From NCBI GenBank assembly GCA_041082235.1, contig JBDOIG010000035.1, positions 1-6,952 of the forward strand: a stretch of DNA of 6,952 bases. The letters run 5' to 3'. The stretch comes from CALJEL01 sp041082235. Its GTDB lineage: Bacteria > Nitrospirota > Thermodesulfovibrionia > Thermodesulfovibrionales > CALJEL01. The position numbers and the translations under genes are program-made. Shown here piece after piece: positions 1 through 5,709 of this stretch (its first letter is position 1; each line of letters opens with the position of its first letter). Below the pieces are notes generated by a model, which saw nothing but the letters and a program-made list of their open reading frames with translations, was not told where the DNA came from and did not search any database.

Positions 1-147
1 ATGAATCTCCATATAAGGATACACTATGGAAGAGATCCCCATCATATGTATGAGGCAATATTTAAGGCCTTTGGAAGGGCCCTCAGAGAGGCAGTCTCAA
101 TAGAGCCAGGTCTGAAGGAAGCACCCAGCACTAAGGGAAGGCTGTGA
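1..147 (+). CDS. hisB: Imidazoleglycerol-phosphate dehydratase, C-terminal fragment (5' end outside window)
   Basis: This is the last 48 residues of HisB, the Mn-dependent enzyme that dehydrates imidazole-glycerol phosphate to imidazole-acetol phosphate in histidine biosynthesis. The fragment carries the second metal-binding signature of the family, read here as DPHHMYEAIFKAFGRAL with His14, His15 and Glu18. It ends with the typical tail PSTKGRL and a TGA stop. The ATG at base 1 is an internal methionine, because the family is about 190-200 residues long and the first metal-binding half is missing. In many bacteria hisH or hisA follows hisB, but here a restriction-modification cassette begins 37 nt downstream, so the his cluster is interrupted or ends at this point. 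Identity is secure from the motif; nothing can be said of the missing N-terminal part. Confidence 0.93.
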   Translation: MNLHIRIHYGRDPHHMYEAIFKAFGRALREAVSIEPGLKEAPSTKGRL

Positions 148-184
148 ATACCAATTATATAAAATTTAATTTAAGGGTGATACC
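148..184 (+). promoter_or_regulatory. A+T-rich gap with possible -10 and Shine-Dalgarno of the endonuclease
   Basis: The gap after hisB is almost entirely A/T and contains TATAAA (about 158-163), which could act as a -10 box. I see no convincing -35 partner, so transcription could also continue from hisB. At 173-180 the sequence AAGGGTGA gives a fair ribosome-binding site about 5-7 nt before the TTG codon at 185. This site is the main support for that start. Confidence 0.35.
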
Positions 185-898
185 TTGAATCAAGAGCTTG
201 CAAACGTTGTGAAAATATACTCCACAGGGACCCATCAAGAATTGAGTAACTATCTTGTAGGTAAATCTAAGGATACCTTGATAGGCATGCTCCTGGATTT
301 ACTCACCATGTACATAAATGATAAAAACTCTTCAACGATCAGAGAGTTTATAACAGTAACAATAGCAGGGTATACACATAAAGAAGGAAAGATCGGGTAT
401 AATGGATTTAAACAGGATGCTTTTGTCTCTGGCAGAACAATAAAGTGTGAAGCCAAACCTAAGAATATTAATACAGAAGAATTTAAAAAATATAAAAAAG
501 GAGAAAGGAAGACAAAGCCTGCAAAATTAAATGGAGGTGGTAATTTTACTGACTATACTCCTCACAGATTGAAGAAAGACAAAAAAGAAAAAGGGCTCAA
601 TATGCTCGTGAGTGGATTTATAGATGGAAGGTTGATTTATATTTTAGAATTTCCTTTTAATTCTCCAGATTTTATCAAAAATTTAGAAAAGAAACTCAAA
701 AAGTGGCAGGATAAATTAAAGGGAAGTAGAAGTGTAAAAGGACAATTTTTAAGGAGTGCTGATTTTAATTACAGAGACTATATTAATAGCCATGGCCTTA
801 AGGTCATCTATCTTCTACCTAAATATGAATTAGAAAAATATAAACACTATATCGCTAATGGTTTCTATAAATTTCTCTGGGGTAGGGCTAATGATTAA
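185..898 (+). CDS. Putative type II restriction endonuclease (PD-(D/E)XK-like)
   Basis: This 237-residue soluble protein probably cuts DNA as the restriction partner of the methyltransferase that overlaps its end. I do not recognise its family or target site. The call rests on position plus a plausible nuclease core: Asp78 (QDAF), then after a short strand Glu89-x-Lys91 in CEAKPKN. That spacing suits the metal-binding D...(E)xK site of PD-(D/E)XK nucleases. A Gly-rich stretch (NGGGNFTDYT, 116-125) and a beta-strand region (SGFIDGRLIYILEFPF, 143-158) follow. The C-terminal third is very Lys/Tyr rich, as expected for DNA contact. Translation starts at TTG 185, chosen because of the AAGGGTGA site; the first in-frame ATG is at residue 35 and would remove conserved-looking sequence. 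The rare start may keep expression low. Composition is richer in A+T than hisB or the downstream genes, which suggests transfer. Confidence 0.66.
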   Translation: MNQELANVVKIYSTGTHQELSNYLVGKSKDTLIGMLLDLLTMYINDKNSSTIREFITVTIAGYTHKEGKIGYNGFKQDAFVSGRTIKCEAKPKNINTEEFKKYKKGERKTKPAKLNGGGNFTDYTPHRLKKDKKEKGLNMLVSGFIDGRLIYILEFPFNSPDFIKNLEKKLKKWQDKLKGSRSVKGQFLRSADFNYRDYINSHGLKVIYLLPKYELEKYKHYIANGFYKFLWGRAND

Positions 899-1763
899 GA
901 CAGCATATCTTAACAAAATAATTTGTGCTGACGTCTTAACTGTGTTAAAGACTTTACCTGATGATTTTGTTGATCTTGGCATAACCTCTCCTCCTTACAA
1001 TAAAGGAGAAAATAAAAAAGGCTGGTTAGTAAATAGAGTAAAATATTCTGGCGCAAGTGATAAACTCCCTGAAAAGGAATATCAAAAAAATCAGATAGAA
1101 GTCTTAAATGAGCTTTTCAGAATTATAAAGCCTGGTGGCTCTTTCTTTTATAATCATAAGTTAAGATGGGAAAGGGGTTTTATGCTCCATCCAATGGACT
1201 GGTTGAGAAAGACAAAATGGACAATCAGACAGGAGATAATATGGGATAGGATGATTGCGGGTAATATAAGGGGCTGGAGATTCTGGCAGATTGAAGAGAG
1301 AATTTACTGGTTGTATAAACCTAAAGGAAAAAATTTAATCGGCGTAGAATTAAAGCCGAGACATGCCTTACTAAGCTCAATATGGAGATTTCCGCCTGAG
1401 CAGGATAATCCCCATCCTGCCCCTTTCCCTATTGAATTACCAACACGGATAATTTATTCCATAATGGATGAAAGAAAAGGGATAGTGATTGATCCTTACT
1501 GCGGGAGTGGGACTACATTAGTGGCTGCAAAGATATTAGGGCATGATTTTATTGGCATTGAAATATCAAGAGAATATGCTAAATATGCAGAAGAAAGAGT
1601 AAGAAATTATGAAAAGGAAAAGAAAGCTGTAATGGAAGAAATGAAAAGGCATGTTGTAATAAAAACATTTAAGGAGAGAAAGGAAAGAGGAGAATTTACA
1701 GGACGCTATGGTCCGCAGAATAAGCATTTCAAAGAGAGAGAAATGAGCCTTTTTGATAGTTAA
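891..1763 (+). CDS. DNA amino-methyltransferase, beta class (N4-cytosine or N6-adenine), type II modification subunit
   Basis: The enzyme transfers a methyl group from S-adenosylmethionine to an exocyclic amino group in DNA, protecting host sites from the partner nuclease. From the ATG at 891 it has 290 residues. Catalytic motif IV is TSPPY (32-36), the central region probably includes the target recognition domain, HPAPFP (175-180) resembles motif X, and SAM-binding motif I is DPYCGSGTT (201-209), followed by GIEIS (222-226). The order IV, then I, defines the beta class. SPPY instead of DPPY favours N4-cytosine, but this is not decisive. An in-frame ATG at 858 adds 11 residues. I rejected it because 891 has GGGGTAGGG just upstream and gives the standard N-terminus ending in LPDDFVDLGITSPPYN. 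The start overlaps the endonuclease stop by 8 nt (ATGATTAA), implying coupled translation. The Lys/Glu-rich tail (240-285) is an extension beyond the catalytic fold. Confidence 0.93.
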   Translation: MIKTAYLNKIICADVLTVLKTLPDDFVDLGITSPPYNKGENKKGWLVNRVKYSGASDKLPEKEYQKNQIEVLNELFRIIKPGGSFFYNHKLRWERGFMLHPMDWLRKTKWTIRQEIIWDRMIAGNIRGWRFWQIEERIYWLYKPKGKNLIGVELKPRHALLSSIWRFPPEQDNPHPAPFPIELPTRIIYSIMDERKGIVIDPYCGSGTTLVAAKILGHDFIGIEISREYAKYAEERVRNYEKEKKAVMEEMKRHVVIKTFKERKERGEFTGRYGPQNKHFKEREMSLFDS

Positions 1764-1784
1764 AATGAAAAACTTTAAGACCTT

Positions 1785-2504
1785 ATGATAGATAAATATA
1801 TGCCAGAGGATACTGAACTCCCAATCCTCAGTCTTGAAGATATCACGGCAGCCCTCAGGACAAAGGAGATAACCTATATCCTTCTTGATATGGATGGTAC
1901 ACTTCTTGATAAATATTTTGATGATTATTTCTGGTGCCATCTTGTTCCTGAAAGATATGCGGAAAAACATAATATAACCTTCGGCAAGGCAAAAGAAGAA
2001 CTTTTTAAAAAATACAGATCCCAGGAAGGAACATTAAACTGGACAGATGTAGATTACTGGGCAGGAGAATTAAAACTTGACATCATTGCCCTCAAGGAAC
2101 AGATAAGACATCTTATAGAGGTCCATCCCCATGTGGAAGATTTTTTAAAGGAGATGCGAAGGAGAAAAAAGCATATATGGATTGTTACAAATGCCCATTA
2201 CAAGGTCCTGAGCATGAAATTAAAAAAGACAGAACTGGGTAGGTATCTTGATGGTGCCATAACATCCTTTGATATGGGGATACCAAAGGAATACATGGAA
2301 TTCTGGCAGAGGGCAGAAAAGAAGATTGGATTTAAAAAAGAACATTCTATTTTTATAGATGACACCGTAGATGTACTGAAGACAGCAAGGTCTTTTGGGA
2401 TAAAGTATCTTATTCATAAGGCTAAGTCCAATTCAAAGGTTGAGGCTCAACCTTCAGAGGAATTCCTGAGCATCCATGACTTCAGTGAACTCTTATATCC
2501 ATGA
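1785..2504 (+). CDS. HAD-superfamily phosphatase, YrfG-like (putative GMP/IMP 5'-nucleotidase)
   Basis: This 239-residue cytoplasmic hydrolase should remove phosphate from small phosphorylated metabolites. Four HAD motifs are visible: DMDGT with nucleophile Asp35 and acid/base Asp37, Thr135 in VTNAH, Lys168 in IPKE, and acidic pair Asp192-Asp193 in FIDDT. The cap region with TLNWTDVDYWAGELKLDI and the early DDYFWCHLVPE closely match what I recall of E. coli YrfG, a purine 5'-nucleotidase. GMP/IMP is thus the best substrate guess, though HAD specificity drifts easily. The start at 1785 has only a weak TAAG-like ribosome site; ATG 1800 is an alternative and would not affect the fold. It lies 21 nt after the methyltransferase. 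Its last four bases (ATGA) are shared with the next gene, so the two are translationally coupled. E. coli yrfG sits beside nudE instead, so this pairing is different. Confidence 0.85.
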   Translation: MIDKYMPEDTELPILSLEDITAALRTKEITYILLDMDGTLLDKYFDDYFWCHLVPERYAEKHNITFGKAKEELFKKYRSQEGTLNWTDVDYWAGELKLDIIALKEQIRHLIEVHPHVEDFLKEMRRRKKHIWIVTNAHYKVLSMKLKKTELGRYLDGAITSFDMGIPKEYMEFWQRAEKKIGFKKEHSIFIDDTVDVLKTARSFGIKYLIHKAKSNSKVEAQPSEEFLSIHDFSELLYP

Positions 2505-4111
2505 AGGTTTCGGAGCTGTTTATTAAATGTCTTGAAAAAGAAGGAGTTACTACTATCTTTGGCCTTCCTGGGGAAGAAAATCTCTCCTTACTTGAGGCCA
2601 TCACTCATTCAGGTATCAAATTTATAACCACAAGGGATGAGAGGGGCGCTGCCTTTATGGCTAATGCCTGGGGAAGATTGAAAAAGACCCCTGGTGTATG
2701 CCTCTCAACCCTTGGCCCTGGTGCAACAAATATGGTAACAGGCATAGCTGATGCCCTGCTTGATTTTTCTCCTCTTGTAGCAATCACCGCACAGGTGCCT
2801 CTTTCAAAGATTCACGGAGAATATCATCAATATATTGATGTCCTTTCTCTCATGAAAGAGATTACCAAATGGAACGCTCGCATTGAGCCCTATTCTGTTT
2901 CTGAGATTGTGAACAAAGCCTTCAGGATCTCTATGACTGAAAAATGGGGGCCCTGTCATCTTGAGCTCAATGAGGATATAGCTGAATCAAAGGTAGAAGG
3001 CCGGCCCATTGAACCTGTTGAATATAAATACCCTGAGGTTTCACCTGAATTAATTAAAAAGGCAGTGAGGCTGCTTGAGGAGGCTCACCAGCCAGTCATT
3101 ATTGCTGGCAATGGTGTCATAAGGGCACAGGCATCTCAGGAACTAAGAAGGTTTGCTGAAAGGGCAGGGATACCTGTTTTTACAACATTTATGGGCGCTG
3201 GAGCTATGCCAGCAGATTCAGAACTTTTTATTTCTCCAATAGGACTTCAGAGTAAAGATTATGTGAACTGCGGTATTGAGAGGGCAGATCTTATAATGAC
3301 TGTTGGATTTGATCCTGTAGAATTCAGCCCTGAATACTGGCATGATGTAAAGGTGATTCATATATCAGCTGTCCCTGCTGAGATAAGTTCTCACTATAAA
3401 GTTCAGATTGACCTTTGTGGAGACATAAAAAACACGCTTTCCCAATTAAGTGAGGGCATAATTTCTACTAAAGACCCTTCTTATTATCTAAAGCTCAGAG
3501 GTCTTGCATACCAGGGATTTGATGAGAGAGGGTTCCCTCTTAAACCCTTAAGGATAGTTAATGAGATAAGGGATGTCCTCAGAAGGAATGATGTCCTTAT
3601 AAGTGATGTCGGTGCCCACAAAATATGGATAGGAAGATTCTACAGAGTTTATGAACCTGATACACTTATTATATCAAATGGTCTTTCTTCAATGGGATTT
3701 GCGATCCCAGCAGCTATTGTTGCAAAGATGCTCTATCCTGAGAGGAATGTAATAGCAGCAACCGGTGACGGAGGTCTTCTTATGAGTCTTGCTGAACTTG
3801 AGACAGCAAAGAGGCTGGGTGTGAAGATAATAATTGTTTTGTTTAATGATTCAGGTTACGGGCTGATAGCGTGGAAAGAAATATTGAAATATGGAAGAAC
3901 CTTCTATGCGGACTTTGAAAATCCTGATTTTGTGAAACTTGCCCATGCCTTTGACATGGAGGGATACAGAGTGGAAAAAGAGGATGACCTTCCCTTCATA
4001 CTGAGAAAATCTTTAGGGCATAAAGAATCTGTCCTCATTGATTGCCCTGTGGATTACGGGGAAAACCTCAGGCTCACTGATAAACTCGGCTCAATCATCT
4101 GTCCTGTATAA
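2501..4111 (+). CDS. Thiamine-diphosphate enzyme, catabolic-type acetolactate synthase (AlsS/BudB-like)
   Basis: The predicted reaction joins two pyruvates to 2-acetolactate and CO2. The 536-residue protein has the three-domain fold of the family: an N-terminal pyrimidine-binding domain with catalytic Glu47 (TRDERGAAFMA) and LGPGATN (71-77), a central domain (about 185-320), and a C-terminal pyrophosphate domain with the metal/ThDP motif GDGG (422-425) ending in ND (449-450). Segments GFDPVEF (269-275), ISNGLSSMGFAIP (391-403), KYGRT (463-467) and CPVDYGENL (515-523) match Bacillus AlsS closely. The RFDDR-type FAD signature of anabolic AHAS is absent, and no small regulatory subunit follows. 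Both points favour the FAD-independent catabolic form. The gene starts inside the HAD stop (ATGA), with no strong ribosome site of its own. Another role, such as a 2-oxo-acid decarboxylase or sulfoacetaldehyde-type enzyme, is possible but less likely. Convergent genes begin 9 nt past its stop. Confidence 0.85.
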   Translation: MKVSELFIKCLEKEGVTTIFGLPGEENLSLLEAITHSGIKFITTRDERGAAFMANAWGRLKKTPGVCLSTLGPGATNMVTGIADALLDFSPLVAITAQVPLSKIHGEYHQYIDVLSLMKEITKWNARIEPYSVSEIVNKAFRISMTEKWGPCHLELNEDIAESKVEGRPIEPVEYKYPEVSPELIKKAVRLLEEAHQPVIIAGNGVIRAQASQELRRFAERAGIPVFTTFMGAGAMPADSELFISPIGLQSKDYVNCGIERADLIMTVGFDPVEFSPEYWHDVKVIHISAVPAEISSHYKVQIDLCGDIKNTLSQLSEGIISTKDPSYYLKLRGLAYQGFDERGFPLKPLRIVNEIRDVLRRNDVLISDVGAHKIWIGRFYRVYEPDTLIISNGLSSMGFAIPAAIVAKMLYPERNVIAATGDGGLLMSLAELETAKRLGVKIIIVLFNDSGYGLIAWKEILKYGRTFYADFENPDFVKLAHAFDMEGYRVEKEDDLPFILRKSLGHKESVLIDCPVDYGENLRLTDKLGSIICPV

Positions 4112-4121
4112 GATGTTATAC
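4106..4121. terminator. Small A/T hairpin between convergent genes
   Basis: GTATAA (4106-4111), loop GATG and TTATAC (4116-4121) form a perfect 6-bp inverted repeat. It covers the stop codon of the acetolactate synthase gene and reaches the stop of the convergent gene. The stem is A/T-rich and has no T tract on either side, so it is at best a weak bidirectional stop signal and may be chance. Confidence 0.25.
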
Positions 4122-4566
4122 TATTTCTCAAGGAATACCTCAAGAACTCTTTTAGCCTCCTCATAATCATCCAGTGAAACCCCTAAGCCAATACCCTGCA
4201 GCCTTGTGGTCCCATAGCCTGCCCTGGTCCCAGTATTCCTATATCTTCTCCCTTTATAATGGAAGTTATACCATTGTCTTCAAGTATCTCCTTCGCCTGT
4301 TCTGCAAATAGACGAGAGGGAAAATTTTTAACCATGATCCACCTTCCTTTGTCTCTTTGCCCTCTGGCCTTTTCTAATTTTGAATCTTTTTGCTTATAGC
4401 CCTTCCTTAGTCTTTCAACTTCAAATATTGATATCCCACTCTGCTTGAGCACTTCAAGCATGTAAGAAAGGGCCTCCTCTGTGCAGTCTTCAGGATTTTC
4501 AGAGACAGCAGCCAGTAATTCTTCTGTTAATTTTCTGTCTATATCTTCTTTAACTTCTTTTTCCAT
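4121..4566 (-). pseudogene. DUF2007-like domain protein, interrupted by one frameshift
   Basis: As written, the frame opened at ATG 4566 stops early at 4183 (127 codons). The expected continuation, LQGIGLGVSLDDYEEAKRVL and on to the stop at 4121-4123, is in another frame. Adding one G to the GGG run at 4211-4213 (minus strand) restores a 148-residue protein reading GPGQAMGTTRLQGIG across the join. Residues about 78-148 then resemble DUF2007, a small alpha/beta domain called a putative signal-transducing protein (MVKNFPSRLFAEQAKEILEDNGI, ending in DYEEAKRVLE). Residues 1-75 are charged and helical (VSENPEDCTEEALSYMLEVLKQSGI) and I do not recognise them. The start is 9 nt after the stop of the thioredoxin-like gene, so the two form one unit. 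No strong ribosome site is seen. Function unknown; cytoplasmic because no signal or membrane segment is present. Confidence 0.7.
4211..4213 (-). other. Presumed site of a 1-nt loss (GGG run, minus strand)
   Basis: The minus-strand sequence ATGGGACCACAAGG gives MGPQG and soon a stop. With four G it would read M-G-T-T-R and join the conserved C-terminal frame. The exact base cannot be fixed from the sequence; any one-base addition between about 4190 and 4230 would also work. Confidence 0.55.
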
Positions 4567-5052
4567 GATGGGTTCTCATATGTGTCTCTTTCTCTTTAAA
4601 AAATAATTACAAAGGAGATAAAAGAGGGAAGAGATCATTAATGTATAGACAAAGGTCAGGAGGATATATATCCAGTCGGCTCCAGAGGCTCTGAGGCTTG
4701 AATATACATGAGATTTCTTTTCAGCGAATGGGTTGAAACTTGGAATTATCATGTAAAAGGAATCAAAGGCTATATCAGCATTCATGATAGGGCCAATCTC
4801 ATATACATGGACTGTTCCATCAACGCCAATGAAGACTGTAGCGGGAAATCCTTTAACTCCATACACCTTCTGGAGTTTACCGTCTTTATCAATTCCTACA
4901 GGAAAACTGACACTGTATTGATTTATAAACTCCCTTATCTTATCTTCTCTCTCATCATTAATTCCTATAAGGATAAATGGCTCTTCTTTATGTTTTTCAT
5001 AGAAGCGATTAAGTTCGGGTATCTCATCTTTGCAGGGGCCACACCATGTTGC

Positions 5053-5060
5053 AAAAAAAA
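5053..5060 (-). other. Homopolymer frameshift: T8 (minus strand), one base too many
   Basis: With seven T the minus strand reads L-N-F-F-A-T-W-C-G-P-C, the canonical strand plus active site of TlpA-like proteins. With the eight T present, the upstream frame runs into CNMVWPLQR and a stop, losing the WCGPC site. Confidence 0.8.
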
Positions 5061-5209
5061 TTCAGTATTATTATCTTCTTGCCTACATTCTCTGAGAGTT
5101 TGAATCTTTCACCAGTGAGCAACTCAATCTCAAAATCAGGCGCAAATCTTCCCTGCCATTCAAATGGCTTATTAAATAAGTCAAATATATAATCTGCACC
5201 GGTAGGCTC

Positions 5210-5215
5210 TTTTTT
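5210..5215 (-). other. Homopolymer frameshift: A6 (minus strand), one base too few
   Basis: The signal-peptide frame reads SYAKKSLPVQ and then nonsense. With seven A it reads SYAKKEPTGADYIFDLF and joins the frame carrying FAPDFEIELL. The shift could instead lie slightly upstream (to about 5250), giving LSFLCKKEP, a lipoprotein-like but atypical end. The A-run is the simpler choice. Confidence 0.65.
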
Positions 5216-5292
5216 GCATAGGAATGAAAGATTATGATTATTATCAGGAGAAATAATGAGAGAAGGTGGCTGTTATTTATATTTCTATTCAT

Positions 5293-5353
5293 TAACTATT
5301 AAAAATTCCCCGGCGCAGGAATATTATTTACCTCTCTTTCATTAGAAGGGAAG
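5293..5353 (-). promoter_or_regulatory. Leader region of the thioredoxin-like gene
   Basis: On the minus strand this A/T-rich gap contains TAAATAATATT, which could supply a -10 element, and GCGCCGGGG followed by a short T run before the ATG. No clear -35 box or good Shine-Dalgarno is visible. The gene may be read partly by run-through from the sulfur-relay operon upstream. Confidence 0.2.
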
Positions 5354-5385
5354 CACAAGGGGTTGAATTTGTTCAACCCCTTGTG
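5354..5385 (-). terminator. Perfect 14-bp hairpin downstream of the tusA operon
   Basis: CACAAGGGGTTGAA (5354-5367), loop TTTG and TTCAACCCCTTGTG (5372-5385) form a perfect stem. It begins 8 nt past the tusA stop on the minus strand, where a terminator is expected. The bases after the stem in that direction are CTTCCCTTCT, so there is no proper U tract. It may end transcription weakly, or act as an mRNA 3'-end stabiliser. Confidence 0.65.
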
Positions 5386-5392
5386 TAAAATC

Positions 5393-5641
5393 TTACTTCT
5401 TCTGAATATAGAGTTCCCAGTACCCCTTATCCTCAAGCTTTACTGACTCAAAGGCATATCCCTGTTTTTCGGCAAACCTTGGTATTGAGTCCTCTGCTGA
5501 TGCAGGGGCATCACAGAGTATCTTGAGAATTGCTCCAGAGGGAAGTTTCTCAAGCGCCTTTTTTGTCATCACAAGTGGATAGGGGCATACCCTTCCAAGG
5601 ACATCCAGTGTTTCTGTAGGTGTCTGGTCTTTTAATGCCAT
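5393..5641 (-). CDS. tusA: TusA/SirA-family sulfur carrier protein
   Basis: This 82-residue cytoplasmic protein should carry sulfur as a persulfide on a single cysteine and hand it to a partner. The defining site is Cys19 in RVCPYPLVMTKKALEKL, the CPxP motif at the start of the first helix. The second family signature is LCDAPASAEDSIPRFAEKQGY (42-62), which here has an extra cysteine, Cys43, where many TusA proteins have Asp. Length is normal. The start at 5641 is fixed by a perfect AGGAGG (5647-5652) 5 nt upstream. It is the last gene of the DsrEFH-like operon, 68 nt after the dsrF-like gene, which suggests it supplies or receives sulfur from that complex. Whether the end use is tRNA 2-thiouridine or dissimilatory sulfur metabolism cannot be told from this window. 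Confidence 0.92.
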   Translation of the reverse strand: MALKDQTPTETLDVLGRVCPYPLVMTKKALEKLPSGAILKILCDAPASAEDSIPRFAEKQGYAFESVKLEDKGYWELYIQKK

Positions 5642-5643
5642 AG

Positions 5644-5652
5644 TCTCCTCCT
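5644..5652 (-). promoter_or_regulatory. Strong Shine-Dalgarno of tusA
   Basis: The minus strand reads AGGAGGAGA just before the ATG at 5641. It is one of the strongest ribosome sites in the window and fits a small protein made in quantity. Confidence 0.8.
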
Positions 5653-5662
5653 TTCTAATTTA

Positions 5663-5701
5663 CCCCAGCCAACAGCTACATTAATAAGACTGAGGTTGGG
5701 G
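5663..5701 (-). other. Imperfect stem in the gap before tusA
   Basis: On the minus strand CCCCAACC (5701-5694) can pair with GGCTGGGG (5670-5663), with one A-C mismatch and a 23-nt loop. It fills most of the only sizeable gap inside the operon. It might modulate processing between the dsrF-like and tusA cistrons, or be chance. Confidence 0.25.
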
Positions 5702-5709
5702 GTCAATTT

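Larger units (their letters stand above)
4576..5292 (-). pseudogene. TlpA/ResA-like thioredoxin with signal peptide and C-terminal membrane anchor, two compensating frameshifts
   Basis: Three frame segments together encode one 238-residue protein. Residues 1-26 form a signal peptide with a long Leu/Ile core ending HSYA. The sequence then moves to the frame KEPTGADYIFDLF ... FAPDFEIELLTGERFKLSENVGKKIIILNFF. A second shift leads to ATWCGPCKDEIPELNRF, with redox cysteines 84 and 87, and then to cis-proline 150 in VKGFPATVFIG. A membrane helix (about 207-230, WIYILLTFVYTLMISSLFYL) precedes a basic tail KRKRHI. Such proteins reduce disulfides outside the cytoplasmic membrane, for example in cytochrome c maturation; the partner here is unknown. 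Corrections needed are one extra A in the A6 run at 5210-5215 and one fewer T in the T8 run at 5053-5060. Both are homopolymers and they cancel in frame, so sequencing error is likely; true decay or slippage is possible. The ATG at 5292 has a weak ribosome site. Confidence 0.82.

Noticed and set aside
858..890. Earlier in-frame ATG for the methyltransferase
   Set aside because: It has no ribosome site and adds residues (MVSINFSGVGL) not expected before the family N-terminus; ATG 891 has a G-rich site and a standard beginning.
1765..1788. Tiny ATG frame (MKNFKTL) in the gap before the HAD gene
   Set aside because: Seven codons, no ribosome site, no leader-peptide features; probably chance.
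1566..1970. Minus-strand open frame of 134 codons across the methyltransferase/HAD junction
   Set aside because: Phe/Ile/Ser-rich shadow of A/T-rich coding DNA on the other strand; both overlapped genes have clear motifs.
4708..5103. Plus-strand open frame of 131 codons
   Set aside because: It lies antisense to the thioredoxin-like gene, has no ribosome site or family features, and the minus strand encodes WCGPC and the cis-Pro motif.
5083..5292. Short minus-strand frame as a separate 69-residue secreted peptide
   Set aside because: Only its signal peptide is meaningful; the rest is out-of-frame translation of the thioredoxin-like protein, whose true frame continues alongside.
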